Below the pieces are notes generated by a model that saw nothing but the letters and a program-made list of their open reading frames with translations, did not search any database and was not told where the DNA came from. Made by a program: the position numbers and the translations under genes. A stretch of DNA of 64,000 nt from Rosa chinensis (lineage: Eukaryota; Streptophyta; Magnoliopsida; Rosales; Rosaceae), in the NCBI RefSeq assembly GCF_002994745.2, contig NC_037094.1, forward strand, positions 14,879,001 through 14,943,000, in the 5' to 3' direction. Below, piece by piece: positions 21,908 through 34,105 of the stretch. Position 1 is the stretch's first letter, and each line of letters begins with the position of its first letter.

Positions 21908-23966
21908 CTATTGCTTCTCAATGGTTGCTGCTGTAATTCGTAATGGCCGTGGTCTTTCCTGCTCCCCATTCCGCCTCCAAAAGGACCGCCTCCACCAAAC
22001 TTCAAATCCTCTTTGTATATTTGGGCAATCTTCACCAGAGTTCAAGAACCGATTAAACCAAGCAAGCAAAATTTCTTGTTGCCATGCTAAAGGCAGGGTA
22101 AGAATTGTGTTGCTCAGACCATCCTCAATCAAGTGCCTATCAAGGCCTTTTGATGCCCTCCTCATCCATCCAAAATCATCATAAAATGGCACCAACCATG
22201 TACGCAAAAGCAAGAACCTCACGTCCTTGGAAGCCAACAGCTGACCCTTTCCAATCCCAACAAAGAGTCGAGCTGTAACTCTGCTAACCTCATATCTATG
22301 AACTGCAGCCACTTTAGAATGCGATTCAGACAACTCAGTTTGAGATGCCCATGTCTTCAAGAAATCCTCAGCCATTTGTCTGTCAATCAAAATATCCAAA
22401 ATCCAATGCAAATTATCCGCTTGCCTTGCAATCTGTCCCACATCCTTCAAGTCTGCCTCTGCTGCCCGAGAAAAATGGTGGCAAAGCAATTGCAGACACC
22501 CATCACAAGCCGAGTACAACGACTCTTTCCGGAGTTCATTATGAGACGAATTCTCACGAAGCATCTTAGTCACCAATCCTTTCATCTCGCGCCTTGCCTT
22601 CTCATCCTTTCCTTCAAGAACCACATGGAGAAGCTTTACTAAAACTTCTTCATTGTCATTACCCTCCTCAGTCCCATTAGCCACTTCCAACGACACCCTC
22701 TTCAACACTTCCCCGGCTCCAACACCTTCAAGCCGCAGCTCCGACAACAGCGATGCCACCTTCTCCTCTTCTTCCTCAGCCCACGGCGCCGCCTCCAAGT
22801 ACTCCAAACAAGATAAAACACCAGCATCAAACCCAATTGCCGCCGAAACCTACACCACACACAACAACACCCACAATCTCATCATTTCCATTTTTTGCTT
22901 TGCCATACATAATACTGGGTACCCTCTATTTTCATTCCAAATACATAAACTACTTACCTAAAACAGCTACATTATCCAAACTATTACTTTCTTTCTAAGC
23001 AATCAAACATAAGCAAACAAAGTTTTTTTTTACCTTCAAAATCCCAAGCACTTTAGGAACGTCCTCCTTCATTAGTCTCTTCCTCAGATCCTTACAATAC
23101 ATCAACCTCAAAGCCTCAATATAAACCTCCACGTCATCACAGTCAGCAATCTCCACATTGTACGGCGGCGACGAAGACGGCGTCGTTCTCTGCTGCTTGA
23201 CCCACCTGTCCGAGAGCTTCACGGCGAAAAACCGGCTGTGCGCGATGAGAATCGGACGGTGCAGACTCATCGAGACGCTGAACCCGTCCTTGGAGCTCAA
23301 CGTCAGCTTGATGTCACTGTTGGTCTGGTCATTGAACTGGTTCCCGGGGCTCCGGGAACCCAAGAGGTCCGAAACCCGCTGCATCATCAGCGCCTGCTTG
23401 TCCTGGACCAAACCCATGTGAGTAGTCCTCGGCGGCGGCGCGACGCCGTTTTGGTGGATCTGGGCGGGTTTCGGGTTGGCCATTTCGGGCTCGCTGGCCA
23501 TCATTTCGAAGAGGGTCGGGCTGGACCGCGGCGGCGGCGGCGACATTGGGTTCAGCAGACCCGCATTGAGCATACTATTGAACCGAGTGAAGCTCGAGTT
23601 ATACGAATCGTTGTGACCGTTGCTCAAAGCCGGAGTGAAGTCCATGACTGGGGATAAGCTCCCCGGAGAGAACCGGATCCTGAACGACGACGACGGCGAG
23701 GAATTCGGAGATGGGTAGTCCTCAACCGGGTCGAGCTCGCCGGTCGGGTCAATGGGTAGTCCGCCTCGGCGGGAATGGGTCGGGATTGGTTTTGAGGCAG
23801 GACAGCACCAGGAGTTCTCGGGGGAGACAATCGTCGGCGGGTCGAGCTTCCGGGTCGGGTTGTTGTTGTTGTTGCGGCGTCTGGGTTTGGTGGGTGGTTG
23901 TTGATGGGGGTGAGCTTTGAGAGCAGCAGCAGCAGTAGTAGTACTAGTAGATGTGGCTGTTGCCAT
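21908..23966 (-). CDS. BTB/POZ domain protein, At1g63850 type
   Basis: Two exons, 23034-23966 and 21908-22849 on the minus strand, are joined over a 184-bp GT-AG intron in phase 0. The product is 624 residues. The first 210 residues are low-complexity (Asn-, Ser- and Pro-rich; probably disordered). The BTB/POZ fold spans about 216-345 (starting near [13 protein letters not shown], with [21 protein letters not shown]), followed by a long helical C-terminal region typical of this plant subfamily. BTB proteins can act as substrate adaptors for CUL3 ubiquitin ligases; that role is inferred for this group, not shown. The intron falls inside the BTB region, and the residues across it (VLGILK / VSAAIGF) join without a gap. 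The C-terminus is complete, ending ITAATIEKQ. Confidence 0.93.
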
Positions 23967-24632
23967 GAAATTGAATAAAAATAAAATGGGAATGGAGCTT
24001 ATATTGTCATCTAGTTCAGAGACAATAGTGAGCTAAAAAAAAATGGCGGGGTAAACGAGAAAGGATCATTAGTAAAAAGGAGCGAGGCATGAATGAGATT
24101 AACGCGAGAAACAGAGAGTCAAATCCGGCAGTGTTTGTTTGTATTAGAGACTAGAGAGAAGGGAAGGACTGAAAGAGCGAGGGGTTTGATGATGATCCAA
24201 AGTTTCGTCCTTTAATCTTTTTTCCTTGATGACTCCGCTGGGGAAAAAGGTCGAAGCTTTGGAAGTGTCGGGAAAAAAAAAAGGGTGAGGGGGAGAGAGC
24301 ATAGGGGGAGGGGCAGTCCCCACAAGAATAGCTTTGGCTATGAGGTTTTGGGTTTCTTTGTTTCTTTATGGGAGATGCTGTTGATGAAGAAGAAGAAGAA
24401 GAAGAAGAATCGGCATTGCTTGAATGGGTGGAACTGTGGTGTGCCAGTTGTATGTTTTGGGTTTGTGACTTGGTTTTGGTATCTGGCTTCATACATCATT
24501 GGGGCACTCCCTCCTTGGTCTCTTTTGGTTGTTACTAGGATCCATCGGGTCATTGGTGTTTGTTATGATTTTGGGGATGGTTTTGTGATCTCATTCTGTC
24601 GCCAATTACAATCTGTGGGGGTTGGGTCATGA
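23967..24632 (-). promoter_or_regulatory. 5' flank of the BTB gene
   Basis: This region lies upstream of the minus-strand ATG and probably holds the leader and promoter. It includes CT/GA-rich tracts and a GAA microsatellite. No clear TATA box was identified. Confidence 0.4.
24385..24409. repeat. (GAA)n microsatellite
   Basis: About eight GAA units lie in the upstream region of the BTB gene. Confidence 0.9.
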
Positions 24633-25850
24633 TTGGAACGCCACCTAATGGCTATTTACTATTTAAATTTGTGCTAAATATCAACGAATGAGTGTAACTA
24701 GTTGTCGTAAATATTGAAACTCATAATATGTGCTTACCAGTTGTATATGAATCTTGCATAGTGATTAGCCAGAAAAAAAACAAAACATGCGTGTGAACAG
24801 ATTTATTGGTTAATTGCTTATGTTCAATTGCGATAGATCAATCAATGTCTACATGCTCAAACTGTTAAATGTGGTTATAATTTTGGTCACTATAGTACGT
24901 TGAGATTGTTAATGACAATTCACAATTTCTAGTTGTCGATGTGTATGAAATTCACATTCAAATATGCATATTATTACATATTGTGTTGAGAATGGTCGCT
25001 ACGAGCGCATGTATACTTCAACAGCCAAATAAATATATTAATACAAGTGCTTGTGATGTACTATTTTTCATCCTCACAACTTTATCCCATTGCAATTGAT
25101 ATCATGTCACATACAGATATAAATGTAATTAATATTGGTCACGAAAGTACGTAGTTACTTATTGCTGAAATTTAGTTCTGCAACCAATTCCAAGTAGCAT
25201 TTCTTTTTTTTTTTGGGTCTGAATGTCCAAGTAGCAAGTTAGGTTCTTGTATTGGTAAATGGTAATCCATGTTCAACAATTAAGACTGAAAATGATTGGG
25301 CACTAAACCGAAAAACGGAAAAAGAGCCTAAAGCATTTATACATAGTTGAGCACAGTGCCATGCGCACGGTATCAAGCAGATCTTCCTCCCTACCATAAG
25401 ATTGACGTGTCCCTGTTTGAAATGATCTAGCTCTGCCATAATGGTTTTGTTGATCATGATTATATGAACGGGCATTAAATACTCTTTACGTTTCAATAGC
25501 TCTCATTCATAAAAGAATGAGAAAATAGAGAAATGACATCATTCATCGATTGCTAGCTCTAAATGTAAGCTAAATATTTCTTCTGATTTTTAAAAATAAT
25601 AGTTCAAGTTTCAGATATCATTCATTTTTATTTTTATGAAATAAAATTTCATCATTATATTAGTAATCAATTATTCGTACAATATTATTATGTAATTGTA
25701 GCTAGGTGGAAAGAAATGGGCCACATATAATAGATGTTAATGTCATATCAATACACTAACTCATGAAGCATAAACCTCAACCAACTTTATATTGTGATAG
25801 ACAGCTCCATACAATGTAATCTTAGTATCAACACAGAATCAAGATGAGCT
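24633..25850. other. AT-rich intergenic stretch
   Basis: No gene is recognised here. It contains one tail-only micro-insertion, listed separately. Confidence 0.5.
25189..25236 (-). mobile_element. Tail-only micro-retroposon with 11-bp target-site duplication
   Basis: TCCAAGTAGCA occurs at 25189-25199 and 25226-25236. The 26 bp between are a T-run (TTTC then eleven T) followed by GGGTCTGAATG. On the minus strand this is a short unique piece followed by a poly(A) tail. Confidence 0.55.
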
Positions 25851-26585
25851 TGATTTGTTTCTAAGCTACTTGCCATGAACGTTTGGCTTTATTTTAATGC
25901 TTGGGACTTAAGTTGTGTGCATCACGTAGGAGAAAGGTATGGTGGGTGCTCAAATCACAAGGTAAATCCATCTTTCTCATTCTTCTACTTTATATATAAT
26001 TTAGAATGAAAGACAAAAAGGTTGCTTGAGTATTATTACAAAGATATACTATACTAATTGTGTTAATCGTTCTCTCCTTTATCGCTTTGTTTGATGCCTT
26101 TGTCATTCTGGGCTTCATGTGATGTGCCCCTACTCTCTCCGATTCATATAAAATTTTCTGAGGATTTGTCATTGGGCAAATCAGCCAAATTCTTTGCGAC
26201 GGTTTTGATTTGCTAAGCTGTAGTTATAGAAAGAAACCACTATTCTTCTCCTACTTGTAGTTAAGTGGAAGAGAGAGAACCCAACTAGTTCTTTTGGTCT
26301 AGTTATACTCACTTTGTTGAAAGAGATTTGGCTTTTCCAGAATTAATAAACGACAGAGAGATGGAAAAGAACCCCTCTCACTTGACTCGGAGATGCTCTA
26401 ACATTCGGCCATTTGGTCCACACTAATCTTGTTACCCATTAATCAAACCATTATGTTTCTTGCTTCAGTTTCTTTTTAATAAATTTCCTATTGAGAATCT
26501 TCACCAAATTGGAGTTTCCGCATGTTCGGCTATAGCGGGAATTCCGGAATCCATCCACATAGTTTTCTATTATGCACCTAGGGCA

Positions 26586-27434
26586 CAGAGCCGGCCCTGA
26601 GGGCTGCTGCCTGAGGCAGCCGTCTCAGGCCACCGGTTTTCGGGGGCCTCAGAGAAATTTAATTATGTATATATATTATATATAGTATATATATTTTCTT
26701 TGCTATCATGGACACAAACTGATTTGTTGCTCCAACGGCAAGCTGTGTGTCTCTTTCTGAACCTAGGCGTATCGTCTTTTCACTTTTTTTTTTTTTTTTT
26801 GACATTTTCCATATAAAAACAGATAATTAATAATTGTGTTTTCCTTTTTCATATCAATAATTCATTTCTTTCTCCATATAAAAATCTTTTCCTTATGAAA
26901 ACTGATTTTTTTTTCTTATCCTTTTTCATATGAAAACAAACAGTAAGACAATTAATTCATTTCCTTTTCCTTTTTCATATAAATAACTAATTCATTTCCT
27001 TCTCCATATAAAGATTTTGACCAAAAATCCTAGCCTATATATTAATTATTTTAACTACTTTTTGTATTTCAGAAATTTATATACGAATCAACATTCATAT
27101 ATTTTTGTTTTGTTATTAATTCTACACAATTTTGTACAGCATTTTGGCGATATATACACAAGCAGTGGCGGAACTATTAAGGGGCCGGTGGTGGCCCGGC
27201 CCCCCCCCCCCAAACTTTTCAATTGCACACATGGGCACATGTAATTGGTGTATAGATTTAATATGATTTAGACAAGTACTATGAGATTGGGCCCCCCATA
27301 ACATTTTTCATAATTGTTCGGCCCCCCCCCCAAATGGAACTCTCTAGTTCCGCCACTGTACACACGCACACATACATGAAGGGCCACATTTTATTTCTTC
27401 GCCTCAGGCTGTTAGAGTCTCGGGACCGGCCCTG
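26586..27434. mobile_element. hAT-type non-autonomous element, 849 bp
   Basis: The 8-bp repeat CTAGGGCA flanks it perfectly (26578-26585 and 27435-27442). The ends CAGAGCCGGCCCTGA and CAGGGCCGGTCCCGA (reverse complement) are inverted repeats. No transposase is seen. The interior is T-rich with CATATAAA repeats, and a second hAT MITE is nested at 27163-27358. The site is uninterrupted in segmental copy 2 near 34050. Confidence 0.88.
27163..27358. mobile_element. Nested hAT-type MITE, 196 bp
   Basis: The ends are a perfect 14-bp inverted repeat, CAGTGGCGGAACTA. The flanking 8-mers TACACAAG and TACACACG match at 7 of 8. It lies inside the 849-bp hAT element, so it inserted later. The interior has two C-runs (near 27200 and 27321). 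Confidence 0.9.
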
Positions 27435-28014
27435 CTAGGGCAAGTGATACAACCGATTCATAGCAAAGGTATCAGAAGCGATTGGTTAATGATAATAAAC
27501 AATTAAGTTAGAGCACACAAATTGAGTAGGACAAAAAATTAAAAATCATATTCCTAAAGGCAAAATTGCCCGGCTGATAAAAAAAAACAAAAAAGAATCT
27601 CCAATCAGCCTCCTCTTTTTCTGGCCCATTGCCCATTCTATTTTCTGAAGGTGCTTATATTGTTGTTGAGTTGTTCTATTCGTACACACTACACAATTTT
27701 GAGTAATTTTACTCGCACATTCCTACCCTCTTAATACACACATCACAAATTCTTTTTGCCATTTTTTCCTGATATTTCCTCTTTTACCCTTTCTCCTTGT
27801 TCCTCCTTCTACTCTTTCATCTGCAAGAAATAGCCTGCTAGAAAGCAATATGTTAAAGGAATTACAGGGCAACATATCATGCTTAATTAATAATTCGAAG
27901 ATTTCAATTGATTAACGGCGAGTTTTATGGTTTCTTATGGATTCGCTTGATATGTAATTCAAGTAGACCATTAGAACTAGAATTGTCGACTTAGATTTGC
28001 TCTTGTAGATACCT

Positions 28015-29112
28015 TTAAAGTTTTGAAAACTCAGGTTGGTTGTAGTAGATTTGCTCCATGCACCATGTTTATCAATGTTTCCACATTTCACTCTGATTTC
28101 TACCGTTAGTTTCACCCATCAGACTACTCTTATACTTCAAAATTTTGCCAAATCAATCATGTTCTCTTGAATACTGAATTCTCAACCCTATATGATGCAT
28201 GCCTGCAACTCAAACAATGACATTATGCCACATCAATTTACAATTAACAAGATGGTTAAGGATTCGTTTAAACTTTAAAAGACTCTGCGGAGCCCAAGAT
28301 ACGGTAATACAACACCAAATTTCTAAGGGCTGTTACCGTGAACCGGAAAAGGAGGATGAATTATAAGGTATGTTTTCTTTTCTTTTTTCGGTCTAGGAAT
28401 AATGAGGTACATTTAGAAAGGTTTAACACAATCAAACTATCATAAGCTCACATGTGATTTACTTATTTATTTTTTGTAGAATGAAGTATCTGGTGTAGAT
28501 GTCGTTGGTTATCAAATTACAAATTATCGACAAAAGCATGCAATAATAAGACTTGGGGGAGGTATGGAACTAAGAGCTCGCTTTGGGGAATTTCGTAAAT
28601 TTGAAAAGAAGGAAGCAATGAATTGTTTCAGTGCAACTCGCCAAATCAGCCATCAGTCTATTTTGGCACCTATTTTCCTCAGTTACAGTACAAAAAAGAA
28701 AATGATATTACTATTTTATGAGAGGTATGACAATTTGTTGGCTAATTGGAGAGAATGGAATGAGATTTGGTGGCAGCAAGCTACAAAGTATGTCTATTTT
28801 AATCTCTCAAAAGTATGTTTTGCAATAAATATATGTAATAACTTGACAAGGAAACCTGTTTTGTAGTGACCAGATACGGGCCACAAAATATTTACATGAC
28901 AAAGGGTTTATTCATACAGGCCTCAATGACCCAAAGAATTTTGTCATCCAAGATAACAAGTTAAAGATGTTAAACATCACCTCGAGCCTACATGAGTATC
29001 TACAGGCACATCCACAAACCAATGAATAGACAATCAAGAGGAATAACTTCAGAAGTCTGAGAGACTTCATAAGGCTAAGATACCAGGAGAAGAAAGTTCT
29101 TACTCAAGTTAT
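28015..29112 (+). pseudogene. Broken copy A1 of an unrecognised gene family with a kinase-loop-like motif
   Basis: Exon-like pieces at about 28480-28790 (translating MELRARFGEFRKFEKKEAMN, then ILLFYERYDNLLANW) and 28865-29110 (ATKYLHDKGFIHTGLNDPKN, KLKMLNITSSLHEYLQAHP, NNFRSLRDFIRLRYQEKK) are separated by intron-like sequence. The FIHTGLNDPKNFVI stretch resembles a protein-kinase catalytic loop (HRDLxxxN) with the Asp replaced by Gly. A TAG interrupts the second piece (QTNE*TIK). Spread over the family, a kinase-like part and a C-terminal part with FLRITNEHKW faintly recall IRE1-type kinase/RNase proteins, but this is only a guess. The copy is partial and probably non-functional. Confidence 0.55.
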
Positions 29113-29117
29113 CCCTG

Positions 29118-30170
29118 ATATCTTAACCTTATCAAGTCCCTCAGACTTCTGAAGTTATCCCTCTTGATTGTCTCTGCATTGGTTTGTGGATGTGTCTGTA
29201 GATACTCTTGTAGGCTCAAGGTGATGTTTAACATCTTTAACTTGTTATTTTGGATGGCAAAATTCATTGGGTTATTGAGGCCTGTATGAATAAACCTTTA
29301 TCATGTAAATATTTTGGGGCCTGTATATGTTCACTGCAAAACATGTTTCCTTGTCAAGTCATTACATATATTTACTGCAAGACATGCTTTTGAGAGATTA
29401 AAATAGAGTTGCCATGTAACTTGCTGCTACCAAATCTCATGTCATTCTCTCCAATCAGCTAACAAAGAGTCATACCTCTCATAGAACAGTAATATCCTGT
29501 CCTTTTCTGAATCATAACCGAGGAAAATAAGTGTCAAAATAGAATGATGGCTGAATTGCTTAGTTGCGCTGAAACACATGATTGCTTCCATCTCTTCAGA
29601 TATAAGAAATCCCACAAAGCTAGCTTCTATTTGCAGCCCTTTCTTAAGTTCTGGGTAATTTCATAATCGATGATTTGAACATCACACACTCGGTTCTGCA
29701 AAAAGAACAAAGAAAAATCATCAATCGCGTATCAGCTTATGTTGATATGAGAAAGCTTCCTAAACATACCTCATTATTCATGTTCCTTGTTTCAGTCTTT
29801 AGATGTCTGGAGATGAATTTATGTATCTCAGCATCTCTTCTAACCACTCTACTAACTGCTTTTCTGACCATCTTGTCAACTGTAAATTGATGTGGCATAA
29901 TGTCATTGTTTAAGTATAAGATTAGTCATAGGTGAAAGTAACAGTAGAAATCAGTGAAACGTGGAACTGTGGATAACATTGAAACAGATTCCCCAAACTT
30001 AATTTTCTGAATATGGAAATTGTGGGTTTTCAATTGAACAACAGAGATGGAAATAGAAAAGCAGGCTAGTAGTCAATTCTAGAACCATGTAGTAAATACA
30101 AGATGGAAATGCAACTCAAAACTATGGACAAGCCATTTAAGGTGAAAGCAATTTGCCACTTTAGACAGAA
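29118..30170 (-). pseudogene. Broken copy A2, inverted, tail to tail with A1
   Basis: The reverse complement carries the same blocks as A1 in the same order, but with more frameshifts and stops. Its 3' end meets that of A1 at about 29113-29118, forming an imperfect palindrome with arms of at least 0.55 kb. The 5' part (29870-30150) matches the distant copy B. Confidence 0.6.
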
Positions 30171-31025
30171 AAAGGCAAAAAGAGAGCAAAGGAATGATAC
30201 ATAGGATAGTTTAGCAATCTTTTTTTATTTTGAATCAATGAAATTTGGTAAGCAACTAAAATTCCAAAGAGGGTTCCAAAAGTAACAGAAATATTAGGAA
30301 TATGAATGCAATTCCAGTAACCCTGCCCACCCTAAGAACATGATCAAAATTTAGAAGTATTTCAGTTTCAACTTCCAACATCTATGAAGTAATTTACCTC
30401 ATGTATAACTTAGGTGAAATCCGTAGATTCAAACATGCTTTTCATCAGAACACATTAGGTTTGAAACTTAGTTAACAAAATATAAATATATAAATATATA
30501 TATATATATAGCATGTCAAACATTCCCCAAATATATGCATGCCAATAGCAAAATAATCATTGAATGCTTAAAATAGTTTTCCAGCGATTGTAATTACTGT
30601 CAACAAAAGTGTGAAAAGAAGAGTTACACCAAGATGGAAGTTGCAGAATGCGAGTAACTAACCAAATGGCCAATGAATACGCAAATGAACGATACTAGTG
30701 CATAATAGTTGAAAGAGGGGAAATAGCCCTTGATTTGATCCAGAATCATAGTGAGAGCTAAGATGCTTGAAATTGATGTGGCATAATGTCATTGTTTTAA
30801 GTATAAGATTAGTCTGATCTGTTAGTTAGAAATCAGAGTGAAAAGTGGAAAGACTGAAACAGATTCACCAAACTCAATTTCCTAAATCTGGAAGTTGTGG
30901 ATATTCTCAATTGCACAATAGAGATGGAAATAGAAAAGCAGGCAGGCAGTAAATTCTAGAAATATGTAATAAATACAAGATGAAAATGCACCTCAAAACT
31001 ATGTACAATCCATTAAAGATGAAGA
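29886..31025. repeat. Direct repeat pair of about 265 bp (29886-30150 and 30770-31025)
   Basis: Both copies start near AAATTGATGTGGCATAATGT and share GATGGAAATAGAAAAGCAGG. The same start also occurs in copy B at 37513. They appear to be the 5' flank of the broken gene family, duplicated. Confidence 0.75.
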
Positions 31026-31345
31026 ATTTTGTTGAAAGAGACTAGCCCTAGATCTGAACCTGAATATCAGAGTGAGAGCTAAGATGCTTGGGAAGATAGC
31101 AACACAGTAAATAAAGTTAATGGACCTAATATGAACAGAGAGAAAGAGTACCTGACTGAGAGCCGATAGCAGATGGTGTTTTTGCTGCTCAGATGGATAT
31201 GGGTCCCCTTTTCCAATTCTGCGTAGATAGGTCGGTCTCTCAAGATAAGGACTAAGGAGAGATATGAGACAGGCACTCTAGGGAAATGTCTGTTTTCACC
31301 CTCAGCTTTCCGGATTGGGCTAAAATTTGACTGGGTCTGGCCCAT

Positions 31346-32335
31346 GATCTATCAACTGTCTTTTCACTACCCAATTTCTAAGATGGTAAATTTTGTGCTT
31401 CATGTTGTACCAGGATGCCCATGCTTTTGCAATTCGATCAACCCAAGCATACCATACCTGTGAACTTATTATGCCTTTGTCCAAAAATTGTATCAAAATT
31501 TGAATTTGAAACGCATGTCTTCTAAATTTATGGTACACATAACATCTCTTAAATAAGTAAAATCTTTGACTTCTAATTCATAAAAGTGAACAAAATCTTG
31601 TTTACTTTTTCATGCTTTCAACTCCATTTCACTTCTCTGCTACAAGACCAATCCCAGCGATTTATTATCTCCCCTTCTCTCATGTCCCATTTCTCTCATG
31701 TCCCATGTTCGAAAAGATCATTGGAAGGGTCGAGTGTGGGGTTTGAATAATTGTGCATTTTATTTTTGCTTTGCTTGTCATAAATTGTAAGTTTGTAACT
31801 CAATCAATATGGCTTGCTTTCTTCTCCTCATAGTGGATCTGATTGGAGGTGGTCTGGAAACAGTGTCCCTAATCCGTTCTGCGGAGCATCCCTCTGTGGG
31901 TATTGCTGATAAGACTAGTAGTCTCTTGGCCCTATTACGGCCTTACCAAGTCTAATTCACACCGAGAATGTGCGACACAATGACTAGTATAACTCTTTTT
32001 AGTTAGAGCCAGCTGACTGAACAATCAATTGTATTGTGAATGTTTCCTTAATTTTTTTTAATCATCACCACAACCCATTCGGTGATGTAGTCCTCCACGA
32101 TGTTGTTATTGTGTAGAGTAATTTTATTCACACATTGCAATGTGATTAATACACACCCTCACCATTATTTTTTGTAATTTCTTCTCTGCATCTCCCTATT
32201 TTGCCCTTGTTTATAGTGCACCACCTTCTTCACCACCACTATCCTTCAATGGCCCCGTACTTCCATGACGGCCAATATATGGTGAGAAACCCTACCATGG
32301 CCAACCACAGTGGAGGATCAAAGGCATAACTTTAT
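31346..32335. other. Intergenic stretch without recognisable gene
   Basis: No gene is seen. A short direct repeat CTCTCATGTCCCAT occurs twice near 31680-31710. Confidence 0.45.
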
Positions 32336-32390
32336 TTTGTTTCTAAGCTACTTGCCATGAACGTTTGACTTTATTTCAATGCTTGGGACT

Positions 32391-32937
32391 TGTGGGAGTG
32401 AGAAAATTCTGCTGGGCCTACAATTAAGGCGATTAACTCCGCAGTTAGTATGGCGTTAAATTTCAGTCATGAATGCGGCGATTATTACGACAATAACTAC
32501 GCACAATGATTATGATTATAAGTGCGTAATGAATTACTATTATAAATACGCAATGAATGACAGTAGTAAGTACGCAATGATTAGCTGTTATTAGTGCAGC
32601 AATAATTGTCATTATAAGTGTGTAAATAAATGCAGCCATCAAAGCAGAAATAATGGCGGCCGCGGCTTGTTCCCGAAGTAAGTCATCGCCTATATAAAGG
32701 AGGCTCGACGTCCAGGTAATCCATAGAATCCTGATTATTTCTACTCCACTACTAAGAAACGTACTGACTTAGGCATCGGAGGGTTTTCTGCAGGTACCCC
32801 CCCTTCTCCTGGAGCCGACGGTCAAACTCCAGGTCAACGCTCGAGGGAAGCTTCTCGATTGTTCCCAGGTCAGCTCCCGCTCCAGTCCGCATTAATTGTT
32901 GGGTCAAACTCCTCTACAGAATTTTTCACCTCCAACA
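32391..32937. mobile_element. Solo LTR, 547 bp, 5-bp target-site duplication
   Basis: The block starts TGTGGGAG and ends CTCCAACA, giving TG...CA ends, and is flanked by GGACT on both sides (32386-32390 and 32938-32942). The empty site GCTTGGGACTTAAG exists in segmental copy 1 near 25910. It contains a TATA-like ATATAAAGGAGG, and downstream GACTTAGGCATCGGAGGG, a sequence I associate with plant Ty3/gypsy LTRs. No internal region or second LTR is present. Confidence 0.9.
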
Positions 32938-33316
32938 GGACTTAAGTTGTGTGCATCACGTAGGAGAAAGGTACAGTGGGTGCTCAAATCACAAGGCAAA
33001 TCTATCTTTCTCATTCTTCTAGTTTATAATTTAGAATGAAAGACAAAAAGGTTGCTTAAGTATTATTACAAAGATATACTATACTAATTGAGTTAATCTC
33101 TCCTTTATTCTCTGCCACGCTTTTGATTTGCTAAGCTGTAGTTATAGAAAGAAACCACTATTCTTCTCCTATTTGTAGTTAAGTGGAAGAGAGAGAACCC
33201 AACTAGTTCTTTTGGTCTACTTATACTCACTACGTTGAAAGAGATTTGGCTTTTCCAGAATTAATAAACAACAGAGAGATGGAAAAGAACCCCATCTCAC
33301 TTGACTCGGATATGCT

Positions 33317-33862
33317 CAATAAGGCTGTCAATGGGTCGTGTCGGGTTAAGGTATTTGTTGTATCGCAAGATACAAACCCAAATCCAACCCATTGTGTCAA
33401 AAATTTAAATCCAAACCCAACCTATTTATTAAACGGGTTACCCGTTTCCAACCCGCTTAACCATTTAACAAATAGGTCATGTCGTGTTAGACAAAATGAT
33501 CAATTTAAGGATTAATAATGCGACCCATTTAACTAAAAAAAATGCATAAATTGATTAATTCACTAAAAACTCCACAGGACTAAAAATATAAATAATTTTA
33601 TATATTCATAAATAAGTAAATCTAATAATTATAAAGCAAATTATTTCTAATTATCTAATTCTATGATCAAATACTCCCAACGTCCAAAATTTCAAGAATA
33701 AGTATAGCATAATCGGGTTATACGGATTCGCTTCGTGTTGGCGGGTTGACCTGTGGCCGACCCATTTATTAAATGGGTCATGGTGGGTTGACCCACGGCC
33801 GACCCGCTTTTTTATCATGCGGGTTCAACCCGCTTTATTTCGTGCGGGTTTCTAGTCGTGTC
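33317..33862. mobile_element. hAT-like MITE with damaged 3' end
   Basis: This block is absent from segmental copy 1, where sequence passes directly from GATGCTC to AACATTCGG. It starts GGCTGTCAATGGGTCG, a common hAT MITE terminus, and is full of GGGTT/AACCC and CGACCC motifs. The expected inverted right end is missing, so it was probably truncated after insertion. Confidence 0.6.
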
Positions 33863-34105
33863 GAACATTCGGCCTTTTGGTCCACACTAATCTGGTTCCC
33901 CATTAGTCAAACCATTATGTTTCTTGCTTCATTTTTATTTTAATGAATTTCCTATTAATAATCGGCACCACATTGGAGATTCCTCATGTTCGGCTATAGT
34001 GGGAATTCCCGAATCTAACTACGTAATTTTGTATGCATATACCTAGAGCAAAGGTATCAACAATGACAGGTTGAACATCAAAACAATGTCTTGAGCACAC
34101 AATTT

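Larger units (their letters stand above)
25853..27520 (+). repeat. Segmental duplication, copy 1 (hAT-disrupted)
   Basis: Non-coding sequence from TTTGTTTCTAAGCTACTTGC onward is colinear with 32336-34105 at high similarity by eye. This copy contains a hAT element (26586-27434) that copy 2 lacks. It retains about 105 bp (26075-26200) that are missing in copy 2. Confidence 0.85.
32336..34105 (+). repeat. Segmental duplication, copy 2 (solo-LTR and MITE disrupted)
   Basis: Colinear with 25853-27520. Relative to copy 1 it has a solo LTR (32391-32937) and a MITE-like block (about 33317-33862), and lacks about 105 bp found in copy 1. Confidence 0.85.

Noticed and set aside
22298..23920. Plus-strand frames of up to 139 codons opposite the BTB gene
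   Set aside because: Shadows of the GC-rich BTB coding sequence; the minus-strand protein is clearly the real one.
28015..29112. Naming the broken family as IRE1
   Set aside because: Similarity is limited to a loop-like motif and a vague C-terminal resemblance; not enough without a profile search.
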